64,000 nt of DNA from Paraburkholderia sp. (GCA_004322045.1 SCRN01000017.1:1-64000); one strand, 5' to 3'; positions 1 to 9,380 are shown, numbered from the stretch's first letter. Translations and numbers: made by a program. Notes: generated by a model from the sequence alone, not told the origin.

Positions 1-3000
1 CTCGCGACGAACGTGGCCGAAACCTCGTTGACGGTGCCCGGCATCCGCTATGTCGTCGATACGGGGCTCGCGCGCGTGAAGCGGTATTCGTATCGCAACA
101 AGGTGGAGCAACTGCAAGTCGAGCCGATTTCGCAAGCCGCCGCGAACCAACGCGCGGGCCGCTGCGGGCGCGTGGCGGACGGCGTGTGCATTCGTCTCTT
201 TGACGAGCTCGACTTCCAAGGCCGGCCGCGCTTCACCGATCCTGAAATCCTGCGCTCGTCGCTGGCGGCCGTCATTTTGCGGATGAAGTCCCTGCATCTG
301 ACGGAGATCGAGTCGTTCCCGTTCATCGAGCCGCCGCCGGGGCGTGCGATCGCCGACGGATATCAGTTGCTGGCGGAATTGGGCGCCGTCGACGACGACA
401 ATGCGCTCTCGCCGCTCGGCCGCGAGCTGGCGCGTTTGCCGCTCGACCCGCGCGTGGGCCGCATGATACTGGCCGCGCGCGACCAGCAGGCGTTGAGCGA
501 GGTGCTCGTGATCGCCAGCGCGCTGTCGGTGCAGGACCCGCGCGAGCGGCCCGCGGATGCGCAAGAGCAGGCGGATGAAGCGCACCGGCGTTTCGCGGAC
601 GATCGTTCCGAATTCCTGCAGTGGCTCAAGATCTGGAAGTGGTTCGGCGAGGCGGTCGCACACAAGAAATCGAATCGGCAACTGGTCGACGCTTGCCGGG
701 CGCAGTTTCTGTCGCACTTGCGGTTGCGCGAGTGGCGCGACGTCCATTCGCAGTTGCTGACCGTCGTGCGCGAGCACGGCTGGCGCTTGAATGAAAGCGA
801 GGCGACCTACGAGCAGATCCATCTAGCGCTGCTCACGGGCTTGCTCGGCAACGTGGGCCTGAAGGCCGACGACGAGCCGCACTATCTCGGCGCGCGCGGC
901 ATCAAGTTCTATCTTTGGCCGGGCTCGACGCTCGTCAAGAAGGCGGGGCGCTGGGTCGTGGCCGGCGAGCTCGTCGAAACGAGCCGGCTCTACGCGCGGT
1001 GCCTCGCCAAGGTCGAGCCGGAGTGGATCGAGAAAGTGGCCGGGCATCTGCTGAAGAAGTCGCTGTCCGAGCCGCATTGGGAGAAACGGCCCGCGCAGGT
1101 CACGGCGTTCGAGCGCGCCACGCTCTACGGTCTACCCGTCTATCACCGCCGCCGGGTGGCGTTCGGCCGGCAAGACCCCGCCCGCGCGAGGGAGTTGTTC
1201 ATTCGCGGGGCGCTCGTCGAAGGCGAGTTCGATACGAAGCTGGGCTTCTTCGCGCACAACCGCAAGCTGCTTGCCGATATCGAGCAGCTCGAACACAAGT
1301 CGCGGCGGCAGGATGTGCTGGTGGACGACGAATTGATCTTCGCGTTCTACGATCAGGCGCTGGGCGCCGGCGTCTACACGGGCGCGGCGTTCGAGCGCTG
1401 GTATCGCGATGAAGTGAAGAAGAGCGGGCAAGCCGAAGACAAGTTGCGCTTGCTGTATTTGTCGCGTGACGATCTGATGCGGCACGAGGCGGCCGGCGTC
1501 ACGACCGACCTGTTCCCGAAGCGCCTGACGATGGCCGGCGTCGAAATGGGGCTCGCATACCATTTCGAGCCTGGGTCGCCGCGCGACGGTGTCACGCTGA
1601 CCGTGCCGCTCTATGCGCTCAATCAGGTCGATCAGCGCCGCACGGAATGGCTCGTGCCCGGCATGCTCAAAGAGAAGGTCCACCTCCTGTTGAAATCGCT
1701 GCCGCAAAAGCTGCGGCGCCATTGCGTGCCGCTGCCCGAGTATGCGGCCGCTTTCGTCGAGCGTCACGAAACGCGCGTCGGGGCTCGTCCGAGCGAAGCG
1801 ATGCGCGGCGCCTCCGGGCTCGTCGAGGCTGTGATCGCCGACGTGCGCGAGCAAACGCAGGTCGCGCTGAAGTCGACCGACTTCAAGCTCGAAACGCTGC
1901 CGGCGCATTTGTTCATGAATTTCAAGGTGGTGGACGAGCACGGCAGGCAACTCGCGATGGGCCGCAATTTGGCCCAGTTGCGGGGCGAACTGGGGGCGGA
2001 TGCGCAGCGGCATTTCCAGCAAATCGCCGCGGGCGCGGCCTTGAACTCCGCCGACGCGGCGCAGGCAGCGCGACCGAGCGGCGAGGCCAAGCGCGAGACG
2101 GGCGGCACGCGCGCCCGCGACGCCGGCGGAGCGCCCGGCGTCGTGGCTGCCGGGGCGTCTGCAGCCGCCACGACGGCGCTGTACGACAACTTGACGACGT
2201 GGAACTTCGGCAAGCTGCCCGAGTTGCTCGAAATTCGCCGGGGCGGACAGACGTTGTTCGGCTATCCGGCGCTCGTCGATCGCACGACGCATTGCGATGT
2301 CGAGGTGTTCGACTCGCCCGAAGAGGCCGCAAGAATTCACCGCGCCGGCCTGCGCCGCCTGTTCGCGCTGCAGTTGCGCGAGCCGATCAAGTACTTGGAA
2401 AAGAACCTGCCGGGCTTGCGCGAAATGGCGATGCAGTTCATGCCGCTCGGAACGCAGGAGGCGTTGCGCGATCAACTGATCGATACCGCGCTCGATCGCG
2501 CCTGTTTGCAAGAGCCGCTGCCCGATGACGACGCGAGCTTTCATGCGCGCCGCGACGAAGGCAAGGGCCGGCTGTCGCTGCTCGCGCAGGAAATCGCGCG
2601 GCTCGTGGGGCAGATTCTGAGCGAATATGCCGCCGTGACGAAAAAGCTGGCGCAGGCCAAGCCGTTCGCCGCGGCATACGCCGATATGCAGCAGCAGGTG
2701 CAGGCGCTCATGGGCAAGCGCTTCGTCGTCGATACGACGTACGCGCAGCTCGCGCATTTTCCGCGCTATCTCAAAGGCATCGCGCAGCGCATCGACAAGT
2801 TGAAGGCCGATCCGGCTCGCGACGCCCGCGCGTTCGCGGAAATGCTGCCGCTCGTTCAGCAGTATCAGCGCGCCCAGTCGGCTCGCGGCGGCGTGGCCGA
2901 TGCGCGGCTCGCGGAATTTCGCTGGTTGCTCGAGGAACTGCGCGTCTCGCTATTCGCGCAGGAACTGCGCACCCCGATGCCGGTGTCGATCAAGCGTTTG

Positions 3001-3030
3001 CACAAAGTGTGGGAATCGATGCAGCGGTGA
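1..3030 (+). CDS. hrpA: ATP-dependent RNA helicase HrpA, 5'-truncated by window edge
   Basis: DEAH-box RNA helicase; the E. coli member acts on stalled or collided ribosomes. The frame is open from base 1, so the gene starts outside the window; 1009 residues are visible. Helicase motif V (ATNVAETSLTVPGI) is at the very start and motif VI (QRAGRCGR) near visible residue 50, followed by the HA2 helical region, an OB-like region and the long C-terminal part typical of bacterial HrpA. Walker A and the DEAH box would lie upstream. An Ala/Gly/Arg-rich low-complexity linker occupies about visible residues 677-727. The family assignment is firm; the role in this host is inferred from homologues. Confidence 0.95.
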   Translation, partial: LATNVAETSLTVPGIRYVVDTGLARVKRYSYRNKVEQLQVEPISQAAANQRAGRCGRVADGVCIRLFDELDFQGRPRFTDPEILRSSLAAVILRMKSLHLTEIESFPFIEPPPGRAIADGYQLLAELGAVDDDNALSPLGRELARLPLDPRVGRMILAARDQQALSEVLVIASALSVQDPRERPADAQEQADEAHRRFADDRSEFLQWLKIWKWFGEAVAHKKSNRQLVDACRAQFLSHLRLREWRDVHSQLLTVVREHGWRLNESEATYEQIHLALLTGLLGNVGLKADDEPHYLGARGIKFYLWPGSTLVKKAGRWVVAGELVETSRLYARCLAKVEPEWIEKVAGHLLKKSLSEPHWEKRPAQVTAFERATLYGLPVYHRRRVAFGRQDPARARELFIRGALVEGEFDTKLGFFAHNRKLLADIEQLEHKSRRQDVLVDDELIFAFYDQALGAGVYTGAAFERWYRDEVKKSGQAEDKLRLLYLSRDDLMRHEAAGVTTDLFPKRLTMAGVEMGLAYHFEPGSPRDGVTLTVPLYALNQVDQRRTEWLVPGMLKEKVHLLLKSLPQKLRRHCVPLPEYAAAFVERHETRVGARPSEAMRGASGLVEAVIADVREQTQVALKSTDFKLETLPAHLFMNFKVVDEHGRQLAMGRNLAQLRGELGADAQRHFQQIAAGAALNSADAAQAARPSGEAKRETGGTRARDAGGAPGVVAAGASAAATTALYDNLTTWNFGKLPELLEIRRGGQTLFGYPALVDRTTHCDVEVFDSPEEAARIHRAGLRRLFALQLREPIKYLEKNLPGLREMAMQFMPLGTQEALRDQLIDTALDRACLQEPLPDDDASFHARRDEGKGRLSLLAQEIARLVGQILSEYAAVTKKLAQAKPFAAAYADMQQQVQALMGKRFVVDTTYAQLAHFPRYLKGIAQRIDKLKADPARDARAFAEMLPLVQQYQRAQSARGGVADARLAEFRWLLEELRVSLFAQELRTPMPVSIKRLHKVWESMQR

Positions 3031-3192
3031 GCGCGTGAGTGCGAACGGACCGCGCGGACCGCGCGAGACCGCGATGCCGCCCCGTTAAAGGCTGCGCGCG
3101 CTTCGCGCCGGGCGCCGTCTTTTTTCGCTGGCGGTCAACCGCGCCGCGTCGCAAACGTTTTATGATGGCGGCGATTTTCCCAACGAGTGCTC

Positions 3193-4224
3193 ATGCTTAC
3201 TTCTTTTCTTTCTTACGCCGGGCGAGCCAAACGCGCCGCCGGCGCGCTCGCGGCTGTGTGTGTCGCTGCCGCTCTGGTATGCCCCGTGGCGCACGCGAGC
3301 AACGTCATCGTCCTCAATTCCGGTGAAGCCACGCTGTCGCTGATCGACGAAGCGACGCAGCAGGTCCTCGCCGGCAAGACGCCGACGGGCAAGGAGCCGC
3401 ATCACTTGATGGCGACCCCGGACGGGCGCTCGCTGATCGTCGCCGATTCCGTGTCGAACGATCTGATGTTCGTCGATCCCAAGACGGGCAAAGTGCAAAA
3501 ACGCCTCGAAAACATCGAGGACCCGTATCAACTCGGCTTCTCGCCGGACCGCAAATGGTTCGTGACGACTGGGCTGCGCTTGGACCGCCTCGACATTTAC
3601 GCCTACGACGGGAAGACGGCGACGCCGACGCTCGTCAAGCGCCTGCCGCTCGCGACGATGCCGAGCCACATGGCGTTCACCAACGACAGCAAGACTGTGC
3701 TCGTCTCGCTGCAGGTGTCGGGCCAAATCGCCGCCGTCGATCTCGCGACGCAGTCGGTCAAGTGGAAGATGAACGTCGGCAACACGCCGGCGGGGCTCTG
3801 GCTGACGCCGGGGGACAAGTACCTGCTCGTGGGCATGACGGGTGAGGACGACGTGGCTGTCGTCGATTGGCGCAAGCAAACCATCGTCAAGCGGATCCAA
3901 ACGGGCAAGGGCGCGCACAACTTCCGCTCGCTCGACGACGGCACGCACGTGGCGGTCAGCAATCGCGTGGCGAGCACGATCAGCATCATCGACGAGAACA
4001 CGCTGATGAACGTCGGCGACATCACGGGCCTCATGCCCGGCCCGGACGACATGGAATTGACTGCCGACAAGCGCTATTTGTGGGTGACGTTCCGCTTTGC
4101 CAAGCACGTCGGCGTGATCGATCTGACGACGCGCAAGCTCGTCAAGACGATCGCCGTGGGGCGCTCGCCGCACGGCATCTATTTCTTCGACCGCGCGCCG
4201 GTGACGGCGCCCAACGGCGCTTGA
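3193..4224 (+). CDS. Secreted YVTN/YncE-type beta-propeller protein
   Basis: A 343-residue protein with an N-terminal signal peptide: a basic stretch (YAGRAKRAAG), a hydrophobic core and a likely cleavage after AHA near residue 31. The rest is a repeating beta-propeller pattern with recurrent blocks such as VIVLNSGEATLSLID, LIVADSVSNDLMFVD and HVGVIDLTTRKLVKTI, as in YVTN-repeat or YncE proteins. It is expected in the periplasm. The ATG at 3193 is chosen over GTG at 3187 because the signal peptide begins cleanly there. No catalytic residues are recognisable. It is followed 25 bases later by the hydroxylase-family gene and may share its transcript. The specific function is unknown. Confidence 0.82.
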   Translation: MLTSFLSYAGRAKRAAGALAAVCVAAALVCPVAHASNVIVLNSGEATLSLIDEATQQVLAGKTPTGKEPHHLMATPDGRSLIVADSVSNDLMFVDPKTGKVQKRLENIEDPYQLGFSPDRKWFVTTGLRLDRLDIYAYDGKTATPTLVKRLPLATMPSHMAFTNDSKTVLVSLQVSGQIAAVDLATQSVKWKMNVGNTPAGLWLTPGDKYLLVGMTGEDDVAVVDWRKQTIVKRIQTGKGAHNFRSLDDGTHVAVSNRVASTISIIDENTLMNVGDITGLMPGPDDMELTADKRYLWVTFRFAKHVGVIDLTTRKLVKTIAVGRSPHGIYFFDRAPVTAPNGA

Positions 4225-4249
4225 GCACGCTTCGCGGGTCCGGTTCGCC

Positions 4250-5251
4250 ATGCTGCATCTGATCGTCGCGTCGCTCGATTCGCTCGTTTCCTCGCTGCAA
4301 ACCTGGCTCTTCGTCGATGTCGTTCAGCCCTTGCTCTTCAAAATCGGGGCGATGGATTACGACGAAGACGCCTACGACGCCTTGTATCCCGTCATCATCG
4401 GCTTTCTGACGATCGTCGCGATGTATGGCCTGCTGCGACCGCTCGAAGCGCTGCGGCCCGTCGAGCGGTGGGCGGAGCGCAAAGCCGTGCGCGTCGACGT
4501 GTTGTACACGTGGGTGACGAAGCTTGGCCTGTTCAACCTATTCTTCTTCGTCGCGTTCCAGCCGATCTTCGACCGGACGCAGGTATGGCTTCGCTACCAC
4601 GGCATCGCGAATCTCAATCTCGATACGCTGTGGCCCGGCGTGACCTCGCAACCGCTCGTCGCGTTCGCGATTTACCTGACCGTGCTCGATTTCGCGGGTT
4701 ATTGGTATCACCGCTGGCAGCATCGGATCGGGGTTTGGTGGGAACTGCACGCGGTGCATCACAGCCAGCGGCAAATGTCGCTCTGGTGCGACGACCGCAA
4801 TCATTTGCTCGACGACGTGCTGCAAGCGGGATTTTTCGCGGCCACCGCGCTCGCCATCGGCATCGCGCCGACGCAATTCGTCGTGCTCTCGGCCGTGACC
4901 AACTTCTTGCAAAGCGTCCAGCATTGCAATGCGCGCCTCGACTTCGGCCGGGTGCTCGAGCGGCTCCTCGTCAGTCCCGCGTTTCATCGGCGTCATCATG
5001 CCGTGGGCTATGGTCACGAGGGTTCTGCCTATGGTTGCAACTTCGGCGTGCTGTTGCCTTGGTGGGATATGCTGTTCAAGACCGCGTCGTGGAATCGCGC
5101 GCTCGAACCGACAGGTATTCGCCAAGAGCGGGAGGGGCAATCGTATGGAGAAGGGTTCGTTTCGCAGCATTGGCTCGCGTTCGTGCGCATCGCGCGGCGG
5201 CTCGGCGTGGGCCGCGCGAAGGCGGGCGGCAGGGATGCCGCCGCGCTCTGA
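4250..5251 (+). CDS. Fatty acid hydroxylase / sterol desaturase family membrane protein
   Basis: A 333-residue integral membrane protein of the di-iron hydroxylase superfamily. Several hydrophobic segments lie in the first 140 residues. The histidine clusters follow in order: HRWQH, HAVHH and HRRHH, with a further GHEG histidine. These match the eight-histidine signature that binds two irons in this family, which oxidises lipid-type substrates at the membrane. The substrate cannot be told from sequence. The gene lies between the propeller gene and the EI24 gene with only 25 and 12 bases of spacing, suggesting one operon. Confidence 0.88.
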   Translation: MLHLIVASLDSLVSSLQTWLFVDVVQPLLFKIGAMDYDEDAYDALYPVIIGFLTIVAMYGLLRPLEALRPVERWAERKAVRVDVLYTWVTKLGLFNLFFFVAFQPIFDRTQVWLRYHGIANLNLDTLWPGVTSQPLVAFAIYLTVLDFAGYWYHRWQHRIGVWWELHAVHHSQRQMSLWCDDRNHLLDDVLQAGFFAATALAIGIAPTQFVVLSAVTNFLQSVQHCNARLDFGRVLERLLVSPAFHRRHHAVGYGHEGSAYGCNFGVLLPWWDMLFKTASWNRALEPTGIRQEREGQSYGEGFVSQHWLAFVRIARRLGVGRAKAGGRDAAAL

Positions 5252-5263
5252 CGGGGCCTGCGA

Positions 5264-6076
5264 ATGACGGATTTTCTGCGCTCGTTGGGCAGGGCGGCCG
5301 CCAGCGCGCTGCATCCGCGCATGCTCTGGCTCACGTTCATGCCGTTCGCGGTCGCGGCGGCGGGGTGGGGACTCTTGCTGTGGTTCATGTGGCAGCCGCT
5401 CGTCGACGCGGTCAGGGTGCGGTTGACCGGGTCGTGGCTCGGCGAATCGCTCTATCGCGCGTTCGACTGGATCGGCTTGAGTTCGCTGCACGCGGCGCTG
5501 GCGCCCTTCATCGTGATCTCGCTGGCGATCCCGCTCATCGTCACGACCGTGTTGCTGCTCATCGCGACCATTTCCATGCCGATGGTCGTGCGGCATCTCT
5601 CGTTGCGGCGCTTCGCCGATCTCGAGCAGCGGCGCGGCGGCACCTGGTACGGCAGCCTCGCACACACGCTCGTGACGACGATCGTGTGCATCGTGCTGTT
5701 CATCGTGACGCTGCCGTTATGGCTGTTTCCGCCGCTTTTTGCCATCATTCCGCCGCTGCTGTGGGGGTGGCTGACCTACCGGGTGATGACCTACGATGCG
5801 CTGGCCCTGCATGCGAGCCGGGAAGAGCGCCGGGCGCTGATCCGGCGTCATCGCGCGCCGCTCCTCGCGATCGGCATCGCCACCGGTCTCATGGGCACGG
5901 TGCCGACGCTGATTTGGGCCGCCTCGATCTGGCTCATCGTGCTGTTTCCGGTGATCGCAGCCGCCACGATTTGGATCTATGCGTTTATCCTCGTGTTTTC
6001 GGCGCTCTGGTTCGGCCACTATTGCCTGGACGCATTGCAGCGCTTACGCGCCGACGAGGCGTTTCCTTCCACCTGA
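5264..6076 (+). CDS. EI24 domain-containing multipass membrane protein
   Basis: A 270-residue protein dominated by hydrophobic helices (for example VISLAIPLIVTTVLLLIATI and IVCIVLFIVTLPLWLFPPLF). The arrangement, with a loop carrying PLLWGWLTYRVMTYDALALH, fits the EI24 family, which includes the sulfate transporter CysZ. Substrate unknown; calling it CysZ would go beyond the evidence because no other sulfur-assimilation gene is nearby. It starts 12 bases after the hydroxylase-family gene and ends 9 bases before the MoaB-like gene, so co-transcription is likely. Confidence 0.8.
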   Translation: MTDFLRSLGRAAASALHPRMLWLTFMPFAVAAAGWGLLLWFMWQPLVDAVRVRLTGSWLGESLYRAFDWIGLSSLHAALAPFIVISLAIPLIVTTVLLLIATISMPMVVRHLSLRRFADLEQRRGGTWYGSLAHTLVTTIVCIVLFIVTLPLWLFPPLFAIIPPLLWGWLTYRVMTYDALALHASREERRALIRRHRAPLLAIGIATGLMGTVPTLIWAASIWLIVLFPVIAAATIWIYAFILVFSALWFGHYCLDALQRLRADEAFPST

Positions 6077-6085
6077 GGGCGGTCT

Positions 6086-6916
6086 ATGGCATTTGGCGTG
6101 ATCATCATCGGAGATGAAATCCTTTCGGGCCGGCGCGTCGACAAGCACCTGCCCAAGGTCATCGAATTGCTCGGCGCGCGCGGGCTCACGCTGGCTTGGG
6201 CCGAGTACGTCGGCGACGAGCGCGAGCGCATCACCGCCACGCTCAAGCGCACGTTGGCATCGGGCGACATCGTCTTTTCCACGGGCGGCATCGGCGCCAC
6301 GCCCGACGACCATACGCGGCAATGCGCGGCCGAAGCGCTCGGCGTGCCGCTCGAACTGCATCCCGAGGCCGCCGAGTTGATCCGCGCCCGCATCCGCGAA
6401 ATGCATGCGGGCGCTGCAAGCTCAACCGCCACGGCGTCGCAGCCGCTCGATCTGGAATCCCCGGAGAATCTGCATCGCTTGAACATGGGCGTATTCCCGC
6501 GCGGCGCATCGATCATCCCGAACGGCTACAACAAGATTCCCGGGTTCTCGATCGGCGATCATCATTTCGTGCCGGGTTTCCCCGTGATGGCTTGGCCCAT
6601 GATGGAATGGGTGCTCGATACGAAGTACGCGCACTTGCACCATGCGGTCGCGCATGCCGAGCGCTCGCTATACGTGTTCGAGCTAATGGAGTCGACGCTC
6701 ACGCCGCTCATGGAGAAAATCGAAGCCGATTTCCCGGGCGTGCGCGTGTTTAGCCTGCCGAGCGTGGGCGACGCCGAGCGCGGCGGCGTCTTCGCACGGC
6801 GTCATATCGACCTGGGTGTCAAAGGCGAGCCCGAGGCTGTCGCCGCGGCCTTCGTCAAGCTGCGTGAGGGCGTGCATCTGCTCGGCGGCGACATCGTCGA
6901 GCCCGAGGCCGGTTAG
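6086..6916 (+). CDS. CinA/MoaB-like molybdopterin-binding domain protein
   Basis: A 276-residue protein of the MoaB/MogA/CinA N-terminal fold. It opens with FGVIIIGDEILSGRRVDKH and carries the substrate-loop motif FSTGGIGATPDDHT near residues 68-80, as in competence/damage-inducible protein A. The C-terminal nicotinamide-nucleotide amidase domain of full-length CinA is absent, so this is the stand-alone form. Such proteins are often labelled competence/damage-inducible protein A, but a competence role is not implied here. It is the last gene of the tight block starting at 3193. Confidence 0.85.
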   Translation: MAFGVIIIGDEILSGRRVDKHLPKVIELLGARGLTLAWAEYVGDERERITATLKRTLASGDIVFSTGGIGATPDDHTRQCAAEALGVPLELHPEAAELIRARIREMHAGAASSTATASQPLDLESPENLHRLNMGVFPRGASIIPNGYNKIPGFSIGDHHFVPGFPVMAWPMMEWVLDTKYAHLHHAVAHAERSLYVFELMESTLTPLMEKIEADFPGVRVFSLPSVGDAERGGVFARRHIDLGVKGEPEAVAAAFVKLREGVHLLGGDIVEPEAG

Positions 6917-6967
6917 GGCGCGGGTCGCGCCGACGCTCGGGCGCTCGGGCCGCCAGAAACGACGACG

Positions 6968-7435
6968 CTAAGCCCCCATCCAAGGCAACCCGCGGAAGCA
7001 CCAGCCGCTAACCGTCTTGCGATGGCCGTTGCCGTCTTTATCGCCTTCGAAGCCTTCCAGCAGATCGAAGGCTCGCGCATAGCCCGCCTGTGCGGCCGCC
7101 ACGGCCGCAAGCTTCGAACGCGCCGCGCTGCGGCACAGAAACAGCACGGGCGTATCCGCGGAACCTACCGCCTGCTCCAACTGGATCAGGAATTCCGGGT
7201 TGGGCACGCCGCCCGGGTAGCGCGTCCATTCGACGTGCGCGTATTGACCGTCGCCGACGAGTGGGCGGCCGACCCAGTCCAATTCCGCACGGGTGCGCAC
7301 ATCCACCAGCCGCGCGCTCGAATCGAGTTGCAGCAACTCGAACGCCTCGGCCGGCGAGAGGGCTCCCGCATACGCTAGTTGATGTTCGGCGCGGCGTTTA
7401 TCGGCCTGCGCAAGGATTTGTTCGAGCGAGCTCAT
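6968..7435 (-). CDS. Rhodanese-like domain protein
   Basis: A 155-residue single-domain rhodanese. The active-site loop LCRSAARSK has the catalytic Cys and the CX5R shape, so sulfur transfer or a related thiol reaction is plausible. The N-terminal half has the LVDVRTRAELDWVG block typical of the fold. The start at 7435 is supported by an AAGGAG ribosome site 9 bases upstream; longer upstream frames lack one. It is transcribed divergently from glnA across a 442-base gap rich in regulatory-looking sequence. The acceptor is unknown. Confidence 0.85.
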   Translation of the reverse strand: MSSLEQILAQADKRRAEHQLAYAGALSPAEAFELLQLDSSARLVDVRTRAELDWVGRPLVGDGQYAHVEWTRYPGGVPNPEFLIQLEQAVGSADTPVLFLCRSAARSKLAAVAAAQAGYARAFDLLEGFEGDKDGNGHRKTVSGWCFRGLPWMGA

Positions 7436-7508
7436 GGCCGTTGTCTCCTTCGTTCGCAAAATCGTCATGGCAAGCGCACATTCTAGCGCGATGCCATCCC
7501 GACGCTCG

Positions 7509-7524
7509 ATGCACCATGGTGCAT
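7509..7524. promoter_or_regulatory. 16-bp perfect palindrome in the rhodanese-glnA intergenic region
   Basis: ATGCACCATGGTGCAT is a perfect palindrome built from the TGCACC and GGTGCA half-sites that NtrC recognises. The half-sites are only 2 bases apart, against 5 in the canonical NtrC site, so it may be a different operator or a variant. A second inverted repeat, TGGCGC-AAAT-GCGCCA, follows at 7533-7548. The position nearer the rhodanese gene leaves open which gene it controls. Confidence 0.45.
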
Positions 7525-7571
7525 GGCGATGATGGCGCAAATGCGCCAAAATTGTGCAATGCCGCTCAATA

Positions 7572-7629
7572 TGCACCACAATGGGAGAATCCGGCCGCCC
7601 GTTGCACGAGCAAGCACCATAACGGTGCC
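7572..7629. promoter_or_regulatory. Candidate NtrC enhancer sites upstream of glnA
   Basis: Two NtrC-like sites. The downstream one, at 7613-7629, reads GCACC-ATAAC-GGTGC and has the canonical 5-base spacer (consensus TGCACC-N5-GGTGCA). The upstream one, at 7572-7588, reads TGCACC-ACAAT-GGGAGA with only the first half well kept. They lie about 150-205 bases upstream of the predicted sigma-54 start, a usual distance for enhancers. The regulator that would bind them, NtrC, is encoded 3 kb downstream. Confidence 0.7.
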
Positions 7630-7752
7630 GGTTGGGGAGCTGTCCCAGCGCGAGCCGCCCCTCATCGCGTATCGGCCGGCTCCACCGCAGGGCGCGTCGT
7701 TGAGCGGCTCACATGCAGTTGCACCGCCGCGGCACGCACGCTTTTTTGTTTC

Positions 7753-7768
7753 TGGCATGGAAGCTGCT
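7753..7768 (+). promoter_or_regulatory. Sigma-54 promoter of glnA
   Basis: TGGCATGGAAGCTGCT matches the sigma-54 consensus TGGCACG-N4-TTGCW at 10 of 12 defined positions and keeps the invariant GG (7754-7755) and GC (7766-7767) with exactly 10 bases between them. The predicted start is near 7779, giving a leader of about 99 bases before glnA. NtrC-type sites upstream fit nitrogen-limited activation. Confidence 0.8.
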
Positions 7769-7877
7769 TTTACCGGCGGCGATCGCTTGGAATTACCGGA
7801 TTTGGCTTGGGCGGCGCAATGAGCCGAAGCGGGATGAAGCGAAGAACCGCCGAACCCTATTAAATGGAGAACAGGAT

Positions 7878-9293
7878 ATGAGTAAATCCGTGGCCGACGT
7901 CATGCAGCTCGTCAAGGACGAGGACGTCAAGTTTATCGACTTTCGCTTCACCGACACGCGCGGCAAGGAGCAGCACGTCTCGGTGCCGCTGTCGGCGTTC
8001 GATGAAGACAAGTTCGAAAGCGGCCATGCGTTCGACGGTTCCTCGATTGCCGGCTGGAAGGGCATCGAAGCCTCGGACATGCTGCTCGTACCCGATGCCA
8101 ACACGGCTTTCATCGACCCGTTCTACGAAGAGCCGACGCTCGTGCTGACGTGCGACGTCGTCGAACCGGCCGACGGCAAGGGCTACGAACGCGATCCGCG
8201 CTCGCTCGCCAAGCGCGCCGAAGCCTACCTGAAGAGCACAGGCCTCGGCGACACCGCCTTCTTCGGCCCGGAGCCGGAATTCTTCATTTTCGATTCGGTC
8301 CAGTGGAACACGGACATGTCGGGCTGCTTCGTCAAGATCGGCTCGGAAGAAGCGCCGTGGTCGTCGGGCAAGGAATTCGAAGGCGGCAACACGGGTCACC
8401 GTCCCGGCACGAAGGGCGGCTACTTCCCGGTCGCGCCGGTGGATTCGTTCCAAGACATGCGCTCGGAAATGTGCCTGTTGCTCGAGCAGATCGGGATCCC
8501 GGTCGAAGTGCATCACCACGAAGTGGCGGGCCAAGGCCAGAACGAAATCGGCACGAAGTTCTCGACGCTCGTGCAGCGCGCCGACTGGACGCAGCAGTTG
8601 AAGTACATCGTCCACAACGTCGCGCACACGTACGGCAAGACGGCGACGTTCATGCCGAAGCCGGTCGTCGGCGACAACGGTTCGGGCATGCACGTGCACC
8701 AGTCGATTTGGAAGGACGGCCAGAACCTGTTCGCGGGTAACGGCTATGCCGGCCTGTCGGAATTCGCGCTGTTCTACATCGGCGGCATCATCAAGCACGC
8801 CCGCGCGCTGAACGCGATCACGAACCCGACGACGAACTCGTACAAGCGCCTCGTACCGCACTTCGAAGCGCCGGTCAAGCTCGCCTACTCGGCGCGCAAC
8901 CGTTCGGCTTCGATCCGCATTCCGCACGTGAGCAACCCGAAAGGCCGCCGTATCGAAACGCGCTTCCCCGATCCGATGGCGAACCCGTACCTCGCATTCT
9001 CGGCGCTGATGATGGCCGGTCTCGACGGCGTGCAAAACAAGATTCATCCGGGCGAAGCCGCGGACAAGAATCTGTACGACCTGCCGCCCGAAGAAGACGC
9101 GAAGATCCCGACCGTGTGCGCCGGGCTCGATCAAGCGCTCGAAGCGCTCGATAAGGACCGCGAGTTCCTCACGCGCGGTGGCGTCTTCACCGATGCCATG
9201 CTCGACGCCTATCTGGAACTGAAGGAAGCCGAACTGCAACGCTACCGCATGACGACGCACCCGATCGAGTTCGAGATGTACTACTCGCTGTAA
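7878..9293 (+). CDS. glnA: Type I glutamine synthetase
   Basis: Makes glutamine from glutamate, ammonia and ATP; the main entry for ammonium in the cytoplasm. The 471 residues match the standard length of the dodecameric type I-beta enzyme. Visible signatures include [16 protein letters not shown], the active-site region [27 protein letters not shown], and the adenylylation loop [10 protein letters not shown] with the target tyrosine at about residue 400, so control by GlnE-type adenylylation is expected. The ATG at 7878 follows GGAG and gives the usual [11 protein letters not shown] start. The gene is preceded by a sigma-54 promoter and followed by a terminator before ntrB. Confidence 0.98.
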   Translation: MSKSVADVMQLVKDEDVKFIDFRFTDTRGKEQHVSVPLSAFDEDKFESGHAFDGSSIAGWKGIEASDMLLVPDANTAFIDPFYEEPTLVLTCDVVEPADGKGYERDPRSLAKRAEAYLKSTGLGDTAFFGPEPEFFIFDSVQWNTDMSGCFVKIGSEEAPWSSGKEFEGGNTGHRPGTKGGYFPVAPVDSFQDMRSEMCLLLEQIGIPVEVHHHEVAGQGQNEIGTKFSTLVQRADWTQQLKYIVHNVAHTYGKTATFMPKPVVGDNGSGMHVHQSIWKDGQNLFAGNGYAGLSEFALFYIGGIIKHARALNAITNPTTNSYKRLVPHFEAPVKLAYSARNRSASIRIPHVSNPKGRRIETRFPDPMANPYLAFSALMMAGLDGVQNKIHPGEAADKNLYDLPPEEDAKIPTVCAGLDQALEALDKDREFLTRGGVFTDAMLDAYLELKEAELQRYRMTTHPIEFEMYYSL

Positions 9294-9299
9294 GCCGTG

Positions 9300-9336
9300 C
9301 GATGCGCTTCGCATGTGTCGTCGGCGAAGCGCATCG
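9300..9336. other. Perfect 13-bp inverted repeat after glnA
   Basis: Arms CGATGCGCTTCGC (9300-9312) and its exact complement (9324-9336) are separated by 11 bases, just 6 bases after the glnA stop. No T-run follows, so it is not a classical terminator. It could shield the 3' end of glnA mRNA or slow read-through into ntrB. Confidence 0.6.
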
Positions 9337-9380
9337 GGGCCTGCTCACATCGGGCCCGCAAGGCTTGCGAACGGTCTCGA

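Noticed and set aside
3090-3126. Possible hrpA terminator ahead of TTTTTT at 3119-3125
   Set aside because: The GC-rich sequence can fold several ways, but no stem directly abuts the T-run.
5264-6076. CysZ sulfate transporter
   Set aside because: The EI24 family fits, but no sulfur-assimilation gene is nearby and no sequence feature separates CysZ from other members.
7860-9314. A 484-codon frame opposite glnA, and similar long frames opposite the YncE-like, pyrG and eno genes
   Set aside because: Each matches an antisense shadow of a well-supported gene, with composition typical of shadows and no recognisable motif.
9300-9336. Hairpin after glnA as a terminator
   Set aside because: The stem is perfect but no T-run follows; the true terminator is at 9381-9405. 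Kept as a structural element only.
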